From the NCBI RefSeq assembly GCF_003730275.1, contig NZ_QTTA01000007.1, forward strand, positions 1 through 62,245: 62,245 bases of DNA, given 5' to 3'. Both the position numbers and the translations under genes were made by a program. Source of the stretch: Brevundimonas halotolerans (GTDB lineage Bacteria; Pseudomonadota; Alphaproteobacteria; Caulobacterales; Caulobacteraceae). Each line of letters starts with the position of its first letter. The stretch's first letter is position 1. Positions 8,395 to 17,257 of this stretch are shown piece after piece. The notes below the pieces were generated by a model, which saw only the letters and a list, made by a program, of their open reading frames with translations, was not told where the DNA came from and ran no database searches.

Positions 8395-9219
8395 ATGTCG
8401 CGACTGACCGACTGGGCCTTCTACGGTCTCCTGTCGCTGGCGATCCTGATCTGGGCGCTGGACCGGCGCGAGGAGGTCTTCACCCCGCCCCCGCCGCCCG
8501 AACCGGATGAGGTCGAGGGCGCGCTTCTGGGGCCCATCACCCCCTTCGACCCGGCCATCACCCTGAATGCGCCGGACATTCCCTTCCAGCCCGCCTCGGG
8601 CACCGCCTTCTCGGTCGCGGGCGAGGGGCGCTGGGTCACCGCCCGCCATGTGGTCGAGGGCTGCCCAAGGCCCGCCCTGATGGTCGGCGGGGGGCGCGCC
8701 GTCGCCGCCAGTGTCCGCATCGCGCCGCGCGCCGACGTCGCCGTCCTGATCACCGAAGGGGGCCCGGAGCCGCTGGCGGTGGTCACGGCCCCCGAGCTCC
8801 GCAAGGGCCAGCGGGGCTTTCACCCCGGCTATCCCCAGGGCCGGGCGGGCGAGGTCACCTCGCGCCTGCTGGGCCGCGAGACCTTCCGGGTGCGCGGGCG
8901 GGGCCAGCGGGACGAGCCGGTCCTCGCCTGGGCCGAGGTCGGCCGTACGTCGGGGCTGAAGGGCACCCTCTCGGGCCTGTCCGGCGCCCCGGTGCTGGAT
9001 CGTCAGGGCCGGGTGCTGGGCGTGACCATCGCCGAGGCCCCGCGCCGCGGCCGCATCTACACCACGGCCCCCGACACCTTCGGCCCCGCCATCCGCGGCA
9101 TGCCGGACCGGGACGCCCGGCCGCTGGAGGAGCCTGTGACGCTGGCCAACTACGGCCGCGTCGCCGACGCCCTCCGCCGCGACCTCCGCGTCGCCCAGGT
9201 CATCTGCCTGTCGGCCTGA
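8395..9219 (+). CDS. Membrane-anchored trypsin-like serine protease
   Basis: 274 aa. A single N-terminal helix (about 8-24) and a proline/acidic linker precede a trypsin-fold domain, so the catalytic part is likely periplasmic. The triad is visible in order: His in TARHVVEG (about residue 85), Asp in RADVAVL (about 117) and Ser in SGLSGAPVLD (about 198). There is no PDZ domain, unlike DegP/HtrA. It follows the DUF350 gene closely; whether that is a substrate or partner is unknown. Confidence 0.82.
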   Translation: MSRLTDWAFYGLLSLAILIWALDRREEVFTPPPPPEPDEVEGALLGPITPFDPAITLNAPDIPFQPASGTAFSVAGEGRWVTARHVVEGCPRPALMVGGGRAVAASVRIAPRADVAVLITEGGPEPLAVVTAPELRKGQRGFHPGYPQGRAGEVTSRLLGRETFRVRGRGQRDEPVLAWAEVGRTSGLKGTLSGLSGAPVLDRQGRVLGVTIAEAPRRGRIYTTAPDTFGPAIRGMPDRDARPLEEPVTLANYGRVADALRRDLRVAQVICLSA

Positions 9220-9227
9220 GCTAAGGC

Positions 9228-10103
9228 TCAGTCGTTGAAGACGGCGACGCCAATCTCGCCCTCGGGGGTCAGCCAGGCCCGCTTCATGCCCTGGCTGTTG
9301 TAGGGGTCGGCGTGGCGCCCATGGCGGTCGAGCGCGATCAGGCCCCCGTCGCCGCCCATGGCGCCGATGGCGTCGATCACGGCCTGTCCGGCCTCGGCCA
9401 CCGTCTGGCCCGAGGCCACGCGCCAGGCGACCTGCGCCGCTGCTGCCGAGCGGATGAAGTACTCCCCCTGACCGGTCGAGGAGACCGCGGCATGGCCGTC
9501 GGCCCAGGTGCCGCTGGCGGGCAGGGGGGTGTCGCCGACCCGGCCCGGCAGCTTGCCGAATACTCCGGCGGTCGAGGTCGCGGCCGCCAGCCGTCCCTGT
9601 GTGTCCAGCACGCAGCAGCCGACCGTGCCGTGCGCCAGCGTCCCCGGCGGATGGTTGTCCTCGCCCTGTCCGGCCCGGGTGAACCAGTCGTTGCCGCCGG
9701 GGACGGGCTCCAGCCCCTGTTCCTCGCAGAACCGCCGCGCTCCCTCGCCGACCAGCAGGACGTGCGGCGTGTGGTCCATGACCGCCCGGGCGGCCCGCAC
9801 CGGATTGCGGAACCCCTGCAGGGCGGCAATGCCCCCGGCCCGACCCGTGGCCCCGTCCATCAGGCTGGCGTCCAGCTCATAGTCCCCGTCCAGATTGGGC
9901 GAGGCGCCGCGCCCGGCGACATAGAGGCCCGAGTCCTCCAGCAGGCACACGGCCTCGACCGCGACGTCCAGTGCGGCCTCTCCGGCCTCCAGACGGGCCT
10001 GCATGGCGCGCACGACCTCGACCATATCGGCCCGCTCGGCGGCATAGTCGCGGCTACGCCGGGCACCGGCGCCTCCGTGCAGGATCAGGGCGGGTCGGGT
10101 CAT
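9228..10103 (-). CDS. iaaA: Isoaspartyl peptidase / L-asparaginase (Ntn hydrolase)
   Basis: 291 aa. Plant-type asparaginase family: the precursor cleaves itself before the Thr of HGTVG (about residue 150), which becomes the N-terminal nucleophile, followed by the conserved GRLAAATSTAG segment. The N-terminal half opens with LILHGGAGA. Family members hydrolyse isoaspartyl dipeptides and, less well, asparagine. It converges on the protease gene, 8 bp away, and is divergent from the oxidoreductase gene. Confidence 0.92.
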   Translation of the reverse strand: MTRPALILHGGAGARRSRDYAAERADMVEVVRAMQARLEAGEAALDVAVEAVCLLEDSGLYVAGRGASPNLDGDYELDASLMDGATGRAGGIAALQGFRNPVRAARAVMDHTPHVLLVGEGARRFCEEQGLEPVPGGNDWFTRAGQGEDNHPPGTLAHGTVGCCVLDTQGRLAAATSTAGVFGKLPGRVGDTPLPASGTWADGHAAVSSTGQGEYFIRSAAAAQVAWRVASGQTVAEAGQAVIDAIGAMGGDGGLIALDRHGRHADPYNSQGMKRAWLTPEGEIGVAVFND

Positions 10104-10233
10104 CTCGGGGTCTCCGCAGTCCGGCAGGGCCGGTTCCTGTCTTTCCAGTTCGGGGCCGGAGCGTTACCGTCTGACCGGCAGGGGTGGCAAGTCGCCCCGG
10201 TCGTCCGGCATCCGTCTCCCCGAAAGGTTCTCC

Positions 10234-11235
10234 ATGCGCGCAGTCCTGTCCAAGGCCCCCGGTGGCCCGGAAACCCTGGTGGTCGAGGAGGTGTCGGACC
10301 CGACCCCCAAGGCCGGCGAGGTGGTCATCGAGGTCCGGGCCGTGGGCATCAACTTCCCTGACACCCTGATCATCGAGGACAAATACCAGTTCCGGCCCCA
10401 GAGGCCCTTCGCGCCGGGTGCCGAGGTGGCGGGCGTGGTCGAGGCGATCGGCGAGGGCGTCAAGGGCATCCACAAGGGCGACCGGGTCATTGCCGTGCCC
10501 GGGTGGGGCGGACTGGTCGAGCGGATCGCCGTCCCCGCCGCCAGCGTCATCCCCATCCCCAGGGAGATGGACTTCGAGACCGCCGCCGCCCTGATCATGA
10601 CCTATGGCACCAGCTACTATGCCCTGAAGGACCGGGCGAAGCTGCAGGCGGGCGAAACCCTGCTGGTGCTGGGCGCCGCCGGTGGCGTGGGCGCTGCCGC
10701 GGTCGAGCTGGGCAAGGCCATGGGCGCGCGCGTCGTCGCCGCCGCCTCGACCAACGACAAGGTCGAGTTCGCGCTGGAGCTGGGTGCCGACAACGGCCTG
10801 ATCTACCCCTCGGGCCCCATGGACAAGGCGGCCCAGAAGGAGCTGTCCGGCGAGCTGAAACTGGCTACCGGGCGCGACGGGGCCGATGTCGTCTATGACG
10901 CGGTCGGCGGCGACTATGCCGAGCCGGCGCTCCGGGCCATGGACTGGTGCGGTCGCTATCTGGTGGTGGGCTTCCCGGCCGGGATCCCGTCCCTGCCCCT
11001 CAACCTGACCCTGCTCAAGTCAGTGGCGGTAATCGGCGTCTTCTGGGGCGCCGCCGTCATGCGCGATCCCAAGGGCCACGCCGCCAATATGGCCGACCTG
11101 ATGACGCTGTGGAGCGAGGGCAAGATCCGCCCGCGCGTCAGCCGCACCTTCCCCCTGCACAAGGCGCATGAGGCCATCCAGGCCCTGGGTGATCGCTCGG
11201 CCATGGGCAAGATCGTGGTGACGGTCGGGCCGTGA
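10234..11235 (+). CDS. NADPH:quinone oxidoreductase-family protein
   Basis: 333 aa zinc-independent medium-chain dehydrogenase. A GroES-like N-terminal domain (PGAEVAGVVEAIGEG near residue 65) is followed by a Rossmann domain with LGAAGGVGAAAVELGKAMGA near 150 and the quinone-reductase signature region DGADVVYDAVGG near 213. The structural and catalytic zinc cysteines of alcohol dehydrogenases are absent. The physiological substrate cannot be told. The next gene starts within its stop codon (GTGA overlap), so the two are coupled. Confidence 0.88.
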   Translation: MRAVLSKAPGGPETLVVEEVSDPTPKAGEVVIEVRAVGINFPDTLIIEDKYQFRPQRPFAPGAEVAGVVEAIGEGVKGIHKGDRVIAVPGWGGLVERIAVPAASVIPIPREMDFETAAALIMTYGTSYYALKDRAKLQAGETLLVLGAAGGVGAAAVELGKAMGARVVAAASTNDKVEFALELGADNGLIYPSGPMDKAAQKELSGELKLATGRDGADVVYDAVGGDYAEPALRAMDWCGRYLVVGFPAGIPSLPLNLTLLKSVAVIGVFWGAAVMRDPKGHAANMADLMTLWSEGKIRPRVSRTFPLHKAHEAIQALGDRSAMGKIVVTVGP

Positions 11236-11954
11236 CCCTCGCCCTTGCCCCGGACCTTGATCTGACGGGCGCGGCGGATCGGCTGGCCGCCACCGGCCGC
11301 GGGCGCGTGGCCGGTCTGCTGGGTGAGGGGGCCGGGGTCCTGCACGACGCCCTGACCGGGCCCGACATGGTCTGGAACCGCGCCATCCAGAACCCCTACA
11401 ACGCCGACGTCCCGGTCGCCGTGTTCGAGGCCGAGCCGCTGACCGAACAGGCCCGCCTCTACGCCATGGCCCATGAGGAGGCGACCGAGGGCTTCCAGTT
11501 CATCTTCGACCGGATCAAGCTGGGACAGGCGCGCGCCATGGGCCTGCCCCTGCCGCCCGTCCTGTTCGAGCTGCACGCCCTATTCAACGCGGACCCGTTT
11601 CTGGACTTCGCGCGCGGCCTGACCGGCGATGACCGGATCGCCTATGTCGATGCCCAGTCGACGCGCTATCTGCCCGGCCATTTCCTCAATGGCCATACGG
11701 ACGCACATGAGGATGCCGGGCGGCTCTATGCCTATGTGCTGAACCTGTCGCCGCGCTGGCGGGCGGAATGGGGCGGGCTGCTGATGTTCCTCGACGGCGA
11801 GGGGGCGGTGACCGAGACCTTCACGCCTTCGTTCGGCACGCTGAACCTGTTCAAGGTGCCCCAGGACCACGCCGTATCCATGGTGGCGCCGTTCGCAGGC
11901 GCCCCCCGCTATTCGATCACGGGCTGGTGGCGGACGCGCGCGCCGGGTGCCTAG
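11232..11954 (+). CDS. 2-oxoglutarate/Fe(II)-dependent dioxygenase (prolyl-hydroxylase-like)
   Basis: 240 aa. The double-stranded beta-helix iron site is visible as HTDAHED (HxD, about residue 155), a distal His in VPQDHAVSMV, and the 2OG-binding Arg in RYSITGWWR at the C-terminus. The layout resembles Tpa1/Ofd1-type prolyl hydroxylases that act on ribosomal proteins, but the substrate here is unknown. It uses a GTG start in the stop codon of the oxidoreductase gene and ends in a 4-bp convergent overlap with the DUF1232 gene. Confidence 0.87.
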   Translation: MTLALAPDLDLTGAADRLAATGRGRVAGLLGEGAGVLHDALTGPDMVWNRAIQNPYNADVPVAVFEAEPLTEQARLYAMAHEEATEGFQFIFDRIKLGQARAMGLPLPPVLFELHALFNADPFLDFARGLTGDDRIAYVDAQSTRYLPGHFLNGHTDAHEDAGRLYAYVLNLSPRWRAEWGGLLMFLDGEGAVTETFTPSFGTLNLFKVPQDHAVSMVAPFAGAPRYSITGWWRTRAPGA

Positions 11955-12349
11955 TCTTCGGACCGGGCCAGACGGGTCAGCGCCTGACGGGCCGCCTCGC
12001 GGTGCCGGGACCGGATATGGGCCGACAGGGTCGCGACCACGGCCGTGATCACGGCGGCGTCGTCGGTAAAGCCGATTCCGACCAGAACATCGGGGATCGC
12101 ATCGACCGGCATGACGAAATACGCCAGCGCTGCCAGCATCATCCCCTTGGCCCCGGCCGGCGTCTGCGGGTCGCGGGCGGCATACCAGACGCTCAGCAGG
12201 TGATCAGCAAAGGGGATCCGCGCCAGGCTCCGCTGCACCTTGGGCCAGAAGCGGCGCTCGACCTTGACCTCGTCGACCTTGTCGATGCGGGGGATCAGGG
12301 CCTTGCCCCGGGCGATTTCGGCGGATGAGGGTTTGGCAGGACGGACCAT
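11951..12349 (-). CDS. YkvA/DUF1232-family protein
   Basis: 132 aa. The DUF1232 core is recognised by AALAYFVMPVDAIPD (about residues 74-88) followed by a second hydrophobic stretch with GIGFTDDAAVITAVV; a charged N-terminal region precedes it. The function of the family is not established; members look membrane-associated. It is convergent with the dioxygenase gene and 59 bp from the divergent dehydrogenase gene. Confidence 0.88.
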   Translation of the reverse strand: MVRPAKPSSAEIARGKALIPRIDKVDEVKVERRFWPKVQRSLARIPFADHLLSVWYAARDPQTPAGAKGMMLAALAYFVMPVDAIPDVLVGIGFTDDAAVITAVVATLSAHIRSRHREAARQALTRLARSED

Positions 12350-12408
12350 GACCCCTAAATCGTCACAGACCCCTTCCGGTTCAATCCCGATCTGACAAAG
12401 GACTTCCC

Positions 12409-13191
12409 ATGAAACTCGACGCCTCCATTTCCGCAGTCGTCACCGGCGGCGCCTCGGGCCTCGGTGAGGGCACGGCCCGCGCTCTGGCGGCCAAAGGGGT
12501 CAAGGTCGCCCTGTTCGACCTGAACGAGGAGGCGGGCGAAAAGATTGCGGCCGAAATCGGCGGCGTTTTCTGCAAGGTCGATGTGACCTCGGATGAGGAT
12601 GTCGCCGCCGGTTTCGAAAAGGCCCGCGCGGCACACGGACAGGAGCGCCTGACCGTCAACTGCGCCGGCATCGCCACCGGCCAGAAGACCGTCAGCCGCA
12701 AGCGCGACACCGGCGAGCTGCGCGCCCATGACATGGCCGCCTTCGAGCGCACCGTCCGCATCAATCTGTTCGGCACCTTCCGGGTGCTCAGCCAGTCGGC
12801 GCTGGGCATGGTGGCGACCGAGCCCATGGCCGACGGCGAGCGCGGCCTGATCGTCAACACGGCCTCGGTGGCGGCCCAGGACGGCCAGATCGGCCAGGCG
12901 GCCTATTCGGCCTCCAAGGGCGGCGTCTATGCCATGACCCTGCCGGTTGCGCGCGACCTGGCCCAGGAAGGCGTTCGGGTGAACACCATCCTGCCCGGCA
13001 TCATGTGGACGCCGATGATGGCCGGGATGGACCAGAAGATCCAGGACGCCCTGGCCGCCGCCATCCCCTTCCCCAGCCGCCTCGGCACCCCGGCCGACTA
13101 TGCCGCGCTGGCCCTGCATCTGGCCGAGAACGTCTACATCAACGGCGAGTGCATCCGCCTGGATGGCGCCATCCGCCTCGCGCCCAGATAG
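12409..13191 (+). CDS. Short-chain dehydrogenase, HSD10-like 3-hydroxyacyl-CoA dehydrogenase
   Basis: 260 aa Rossmann SDR. NAD-binding TGGASGLGEG lies at residues 12-21, NCAGIA near 84, the catalytic Ser in VNTASVAAQ near 150 and the YSASK motif (Tyr, Lys) near 166. The insert RKRDTGELRAHDMAAFERTV is typical of type-2 3-hydroxyacyl-CoA (2-methyl-3-hydroxybutyryl-CoA) dehydrogenases, which act in isoleucine and fatty-acid oxidation. No other beta-oxidation gene is adjacent, so substrate is by family resemblance. Monocistronic here. Confidence 0.88.
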   Translation: MKLDASISAVVTGGASGLGEGTARALAAKGVKVALFDLNEEAGEKIAAEIGGVFCKVDVTSDEDVAAGFEKARAAHGQERLTVNCAGIATGQKTVSRKRDTGELRAHDMAAFERTVRINLFGTFRVLSQSALGMVATEPMADGERGLIVNTASVAAQDGQIGQAAYSASKGGVYAMTLPVARDLAQEGVRVNTILPGIMWTPMMAGMDQKIQDALAAAIPFPSRLGTPADYAALALHLAENVYINGECIRLDGAIRLAPR

Positions 13192-13194
13192 TCG

Positions 13195-13232
13195 CGCTAC
13201 CGCTCGCGTCGCGGACGCTCGCTGCTTGAGCG
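13195..13232 (+). repeat. Dispersed intergenic repeat, copy 1
   Basis: CGCTACCGCTCGCG then TCGCGGACGCTCGCTGC then TTGAGCG, directly behind the dehydrogenase stop codon. A near-identical stretch lies at 60286-60321 and a shortened one on the other strand at 55888-55908. All three are just outside coding sequence. Confidence 0.75.
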
Positions 13233-13311
13233 CAGGATCGTAGCAATTTGCGTTCTGCCTCTTGCGGCCACCGCCCGTGCTCGGCTATACGCCCCGCTCT
13301 CGACTGAGAGT

Positions 13312-13386
13312 GCGGGCGTAGCTCAGGGGTAGAGCATCACCTTGCCAAGGTGAGGGTCGGGCGTTCGAATCGCCTCGCCCGCTCCA
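13312..13386 (+). tRNA. tRNA-Gly (GCC anticodon)
   Basis: A full cloverleaf can be drawn: acceptor stem GCGGGCG (13312-13318) with CGCCCGC (13376-13382), D-arm GCTC/GAGC, anticodon stem TCACC/GGTGA around loop TTGCCAA with anticodon GCC at 13344-13346, T-arm loop TTCGAAT, and an encoded CCA end at 13384-13386. 75 nt. Confidence 0.97.
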
Positions 13387-13400
13387 GTCGAACCGACCAG

Positions 13401-13430
13401 AAGGCCCTGCTCCGGCGGGGCCTTTTCGTT
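13401..13430 (+). terminator. Rho-independent terminator behind tRNA-Gly
   Basis: AAGGCCC (13401-13407) pairs with GGGGCCTT (13417-13424 region), followed by TTTTCGTTT. It sits 14 bp after the tRNA CCA end and before the convergent phytase gene. Confidence 0.8.
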
Positions 13431-13456
13431 TCTGTCCGGCCTTGCGAGACCGGGTC

Positions 13457-14524
13457 CTAAAGTCCCAGGGCCTCGCGGATCACACGCCAGTCGACGATCT
13501 TGAAGTTCTGCTGGCCGGGGCTCGGGGAGTCGATGTCGTCGTGGAAGGCCACCGCGCCTTCGGGGAAGGGACCGATCGGTCCCGAGAAAGCGTCAAGTCC
13601 ATCGGTTGAGGTGACACCGTCGATCGTCGGCCCATCGACGATGGCGAACCGACCGACATAGATGTGGCGCTGGCCCTCGATGCGATAGACCGGATAGGTG
13701 CTGTCGCCCTGGCTGGACACAATCAGATACTCGACCCCGCGGTCCCGCATGATGGTCAGCCCCTCGACGTCGTCGCGAATGCGAATCCGGTCGACGCGGG
13801 CGATCTCCGTCGCGGTGGACGGTCCGGACGGGTCGAAGTCGAAACGCCAGACCCCGACGTCTTCCTCGCCGACATAAAGGGTGTCAGCGGCGTCATGGAC
13901 GACGCAGCCCTCCAGCTGGCTGGCCAGGGTCAGGACCCGTTCTGGCCCGATAACCGGCCCGTTCGGGCCGTCGGCAACGGACATCTGGTGGACGGTGCCC
14001 GCCTTGGTGGTCACGATCAGGTAGAAGGCCTCGCCCCGCCGCCCCATGCAGAAGCCGTAGGGCTCATAGGCCGTGGGCAGGAAGCCATAGTCCGCCGTGG
14101 TCAGGGTGGCCGGATCGAACAGATACAGATTCACGCCATTGGCGCCCGGCGCATCATTGCTGGCCGCGACCAGCACCCGCTCACCGACCGAGGTCGGGAA
14201 GCCAACACGCAGGTCGACATTGTTGACCGGACCCGAGGGCAGGAACTGGCGGACCGAACCGTCCATGTTGTGGACGTACAGGCCGTCCGACTTGTCGGTG
14301 CCGAACATCACAGCCCGCGCCGGATCGCGCGGGTCGGCCCACAGGGCGGGGTCGTCGGCGTCCACTTCCGGATCGGTCGTCAAGACTGTTTCGACGGCAG
14401 CCATGACGGAGCGGGCCGGGTCTCCGGGCGCGAAAATGCCCTGCGGCCCGCGATCTTCGGTCATGGCGCAGGCCGAGAGGGCCAGGACGGAGGCGGCAAT
14501 CAGAAGCGAGGGGGTCAGGCGCAT
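13457..14524 (-). CDS. Lipoprotein beta-propeller 3-phytase
   Basis: 355 aa from the ATG that gives a lipoprotein signal (lipobox LSAC, Cys19); a longer frame upstream is not coding. The body matches beta-propeller phytases, which release phosphate from inositol hexakisphosphate using calcium: DADDPALWADPRDP near residue 58, GTDKSDGLYVHNMDG, EGCVVHDAADTLYVGEEDVGVWRF and the distal DVEGLTIM segment. Membrane anchoring suggests action in the periplasm or on the surface. It is divergent from a TonB receptor across 238 bp, a pairing that suggests joint use of organic phosphate. Confidence 0.92.
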   Translation of the reverse strand: MRLTPSLLIAASVLALSACAMTEDRGPQGIFAPGDPARSVMAAVETVLTTDPEVDADDPALWADPRDPARAVMFGTDKSDGLYVHNMDGSVRQFLPSGPVNNVDLRVGFPTSVGERVLVAASNDAPGANGVNLYLFDPATLTTADYGFLPTAYEPYGFCMGRRGEAFYLIVTTKAGTVHQMSVADGPNGPVIGPERVLTLASQLEGCVVHDAADTLYVGEEDVGVWRFDFDPSGPSTATEIARVDRIRIRDDVEGLTIMRDRGVEYLIVSSQGDSTYPVYRIEGQRHIYVGRFAIVDGPTIDGVTSTDGLDAFSGPIGPFPEGAVAFHDDIDSPSPGQQNFKIVDWRVIREALGL

Positions 14525-14611
14525 GGCAAAGCTCCGCTGCAGATGCCCGCCCCCTAGCGCCTCCTGCGCGCACGGCAAGCTAAATGTATGTATTGGTTGC
14601 GAAACCGTGAC

Positions 14612-14624
14612 ATACCGTCGGTAT
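14612..14624. promoter_or_regulatory. Perfect 13-bp dyad in phytase/TonB-receptor control region
   Basis: ATACCG-T-CGGTAT, 88 bp before the phytase start and 139 bp before the receptor start. Its place between two divergent, functionally linked genes fits an operator, but no binding protein can be named. Confidence 0.4.
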
Positions 14625-14677
14625 ACAGGCGAGCCGTCTTTGAAGTGTGACCCCGGCGTCAACCGAGCTTGCATAAA

Positions 14678-14695
14678 GCGTCACTGTAGCGTCTC
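14678..14695 (+). promoter_or_regulatory. Possible PhoB-type direct repeat
   Basis: GCGTCAC-TGTA-GCGTCTC gives two 7-bp units at an 11-bp period, the spacing of a Pho box, although the units diverge from the CTGTCAT consensus. It lies 68-85 bp before the TonB-receptor start. Support comes mostly from context (phytase beside a receptor). Confidence 0.3.
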
Positions 14696-14762
14696 CGCGA
14701 AGCGCTAACGGCGATCTCAGGGCAGGGACGAGACAACGTCCGCCCAAGGGGACGACATAGTC

Positions 14763-17036
14763 ATGAAACTGAAGCTTCTCGTGGGCGCCGCACTGGCGCC
14801 CGTTCTGGCGGCCGGCGCCGCCTTCGCCCAGGACGCCGAGTACGAGGGTCCGGTTACGGCCGTCGAGGATGTGATCGTGACCGGTCAGCCGGCCATGCGG
14901 AACCGCACCGATGCCGTTGTGCCGACCCTGTCCTACGACCTCGACTATTTCCAGCGGTTCGAGCCGCTGACCGTGGGCGACGCCCTGCGCCGCGTGCCGT
15001 CGGTCACCTTCCTGTCCGACGTGCTCGAGTCCGATGGCGCGCGCCTGCGCGGCCTCGACCCCGGGTACACCAAGATCCTGATCGACGGGGAGGAAGTGCC
15101 CGGTTCGGGCGTCGACCGCTCCTTCTTCGTCGACCGCATCCCCGCTGAACTGATCGAGCGCGTCGAAGTGGTCCGCTCCTCCTCGGCCAACCGGTCGGGC
15201 GACGCCGTGGCCGGGACCATCAACATCGTCCTGCGCGATGCCCTGTCGCTGGACGGTGGCTATATCCGTCTGGGCGCCCTGATGTTCCCGGACAGCGACT
15301 ATGGCGAGTTCGGCGGCACCTATGGGGCCGTCTGGGGTGGTCAGGTCGGCGAGGGCCGCCTGCTGGTCGGGGCCAATGTCCAGGACCGGCGCAACCCGAA
15401 GAACAAGTACAGCATCCGCTATGACGAGCCGGGTGGCACCATCGACAACACCGAGGTCCAGACCGACGTCCGCGACGGCACGGACTATGCCTTCAACGCC
15501 TCGTACGAAGTGCCGCTGGCCGGCGGCATGCTGGACCTTTCAGGCGTCTTCGTTCGCACCGACCGTTTCCAGGACGAGGATTCCCTCGAGTATGAGGGGG
15601 GCGTCGAAACCCGGGCCAATCTGGCCGTGGTCAACGACAACGACCTCGACATCCGCACCGACAACCTGTCGCTGCGTGGCCGCTATGAGCGCGAGATGTT
15701 CGGCGGCGAGACGACCTTCAAGCTGGGCTATGCGACCATCGACGACGAGCAGTACGAGTTCGAGGCCGAGTCCGAATATCTGCGCGACGGCACGCCCTTC
15801 CCTGACGAGGACCGCTTCACCCTCGATTCCGAGACCATCGACATCCAGGACGAGGAATGGAAGGCCGCGATCGAGCACAAGATCGAGCTGTCCGGCGACA
15901 TGGAGCTGGAGTTCGGCGTCCAGGCCAATTGGAAGACACGCGACAGCCTGATCACCGAGACGCCGCGCATTCGCTTCAATGTGCCGAATGCGCCCGCGCC
16001 GCGCCCCGCCGTGCCGCCGTTCGGCGCGTCCAGCCCGGTTCTGGGCGGCGATGCGAGCATCGAGGAAAATCGTATCGACCCGTATGTCATGGTGTCGGGC
16101 AACTCCGGCGCCCTGCGCTGGGAAGCCGGTCTGCGCTATGAGGCGACCGACGTCACCATCACCGACCGGACGGTTCCGGCCGCCCAGCAGGTGACCGAGA
16201 ATGACTATGGCGAGTTCCTGCCCTCGTTCAGCCTGCGCTGGCGACTGAATGACACGGACCGGGTGATCTTCTCGGCCGCGCGCACCGTGCGTCGTCCGAA
16301 CTTTGATCGCCTGTCGCCCGCGCTGCTGGAAGAAGAGTTCGGCGACAGTGACTTCGTCGGCAATCCGGAGCTGCAGCCCGAAACTGCGGTCGGCTTCGAC
16401 CTCGGCTTCGAGCGTCGTCTGGGTCGTCGTGGCGTCGTCGGCATCAACGCCTTCTATCGCGACATCACCGACCTGATCGAGGAGACCAACACGGGCGTTG
16501 AAGGCTCGGCGGGTCCCGGCACCTTCATCTACACCGTCGACAATGTCGGCGACGGCAAGGTCTATGGCCTGGAGTTCGACCTCTCGACCCCGCTGGACTT
16601 CATCGGGATGGAATCGACCGGAGTCTTCCTCAACTACTCGTGGCTGGACAGCGAGATCACGGACTTCGCCGGCGAGCGCCGCTTCAACGGCCAGTCGGAC
16701 TTCGTCTTCTCGGCCGGCTTCACCCAGGATCTTCCGACCTGGGGCGCAGCCTTCGGCGCCAGCTACCGCAAGCAGGGCGACGCCGAGGATCGCGTCCTGA
16801 CGGAAGAGGTCCTGACCTCGTATGGTGCGGACCTCGAAGTGTTCATCGAGAAGCAGATCGGCGAGAACATCGTCGTCCGTCTCACCGGCTCCAACCTGCT
16901 GGACTCGTCGAAAGACGAAGTGTTCGACAAGTTCGACAGCGTCGGCGATCAACTGGCCCGCGACTACGACGAGTACGAAATCGAGACCGAGGCCGCCGGC
17001 CCGGTTTATCAGCTGGTCATGCGCATCGCTTTCTAG
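14763..17036 (+). CDS. TonB-dependent outer-membrane receptor
   Basis: 757 aa. A Sec signal peptide (about 1-23, ending AFAQ), a TonB-box-like VEDVIVTGQ near residue 37, a plug domain (about 50-165) with ARLRGLDPGYTKILIDGEE and the ERVEVVRSSSANRSGDAVAGTIN region (about 140-162), then a 22-strand-type barrel ending in aromatic Phe (LVMRIAF). The ligand cannot be read from sequence; the divergent phytase suggests phytate, inositol phosphates or a phosphate ester. A strong terminator follows at 17061. Confidence 0.93.
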   Translation: MKLKLLVGAALAPVLAAGAAFAQDAEYEGPVTAVEDVIVTGQPAMRNRTDAVVPTLSYDLDYFQRFEPLTVGDALRRVPSVTFLSDVLESDGARLRGLDPGYTKILIDGEEVPGSGVDRSFFVDRIPAELIERVEVVRSSSANRSGDAVAGTINIVLRDALSLDGGYIRLGALMFPDSDYGEFGGTYGAVWGGQVGEGRLLVGANVQDRRNPKNKYSIRYDEPGGTIDNTEVQTDVRDGTDYAFNASYEVPLAGGMLDLSGVFVRTDRFQDEDSLEYEGGVETRANLAVVNDNDLDIRTDNLSLRGRYEREMFGGETTFKLGYATIDDEQYEFEAESEYLRDGTPFPDEDRFTLDSETIDIQDEEWKAAIEHKIELSGDMELEFGVQANWKTRDSLITETPRIRFNVPNAPAPRPAVPPFGASSPVLGGDASIEENRIDPYVMVSGNSGALRWEAGLRYEATDVTITDRTVPAAQQVTENDYGEFLPSFSLRWRLNDTDRVIFSAARTVRRPNFDRLSPALLEEEFGDSDFVGNPELQPETAVGFDLGFERRLGRRGVVGINAFYRDITDLIEETNTGVEGSAGPGTFIYTVDNVGDGKVYGLEFDLSTPLDFIGMESTGVFLNYSWLDSEITDFAGERRFNGQSDFVFSAGFTQDLPTWGAAFGASYRKQGDAEDRVLTEEVLTSYGADLEVFIEKQIGENIVVRLTGSNLLDSSKDEVFDKFDSVGDQLARDYDEYEIETEAAGPVYQLVMRIAF

Positions 17037-17060
17037 GAATAGCGATCTGCAGGAATGACG

Positions 17061-17090
17061 GGGGCCGGGCGGAAACGTCCGGCCCCTTTT
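17061..17090 (+). terminator. Rho-independent terminator of the TonB-receptor gene
   Basis: An 11-bp stem GGGGCCGGGCG / CGTCCGGCCCC (one G-T pair) is capped by a GAAA tetraloop and followed by TTTTGTTG. It isolates the receptor gene from the kinase gene downstream. Confidence 0.92.
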
Positions 17091-17257
17091 GTTGTGGATC
17101 ATCAGTGATCTCTCCGGAACGTGACCGCGGGTCGCTGGACCCGGCTGCTGTGGCGGTCTAGTCGCCTTGCGGGGGAGCGGGTGCGGAACCGGTTCGCCTC
17201 TTGCACGGTGTCGTGCCTTAACCGCGCAACTGCTTCAAATCGGGATCAAGGCCGTCA

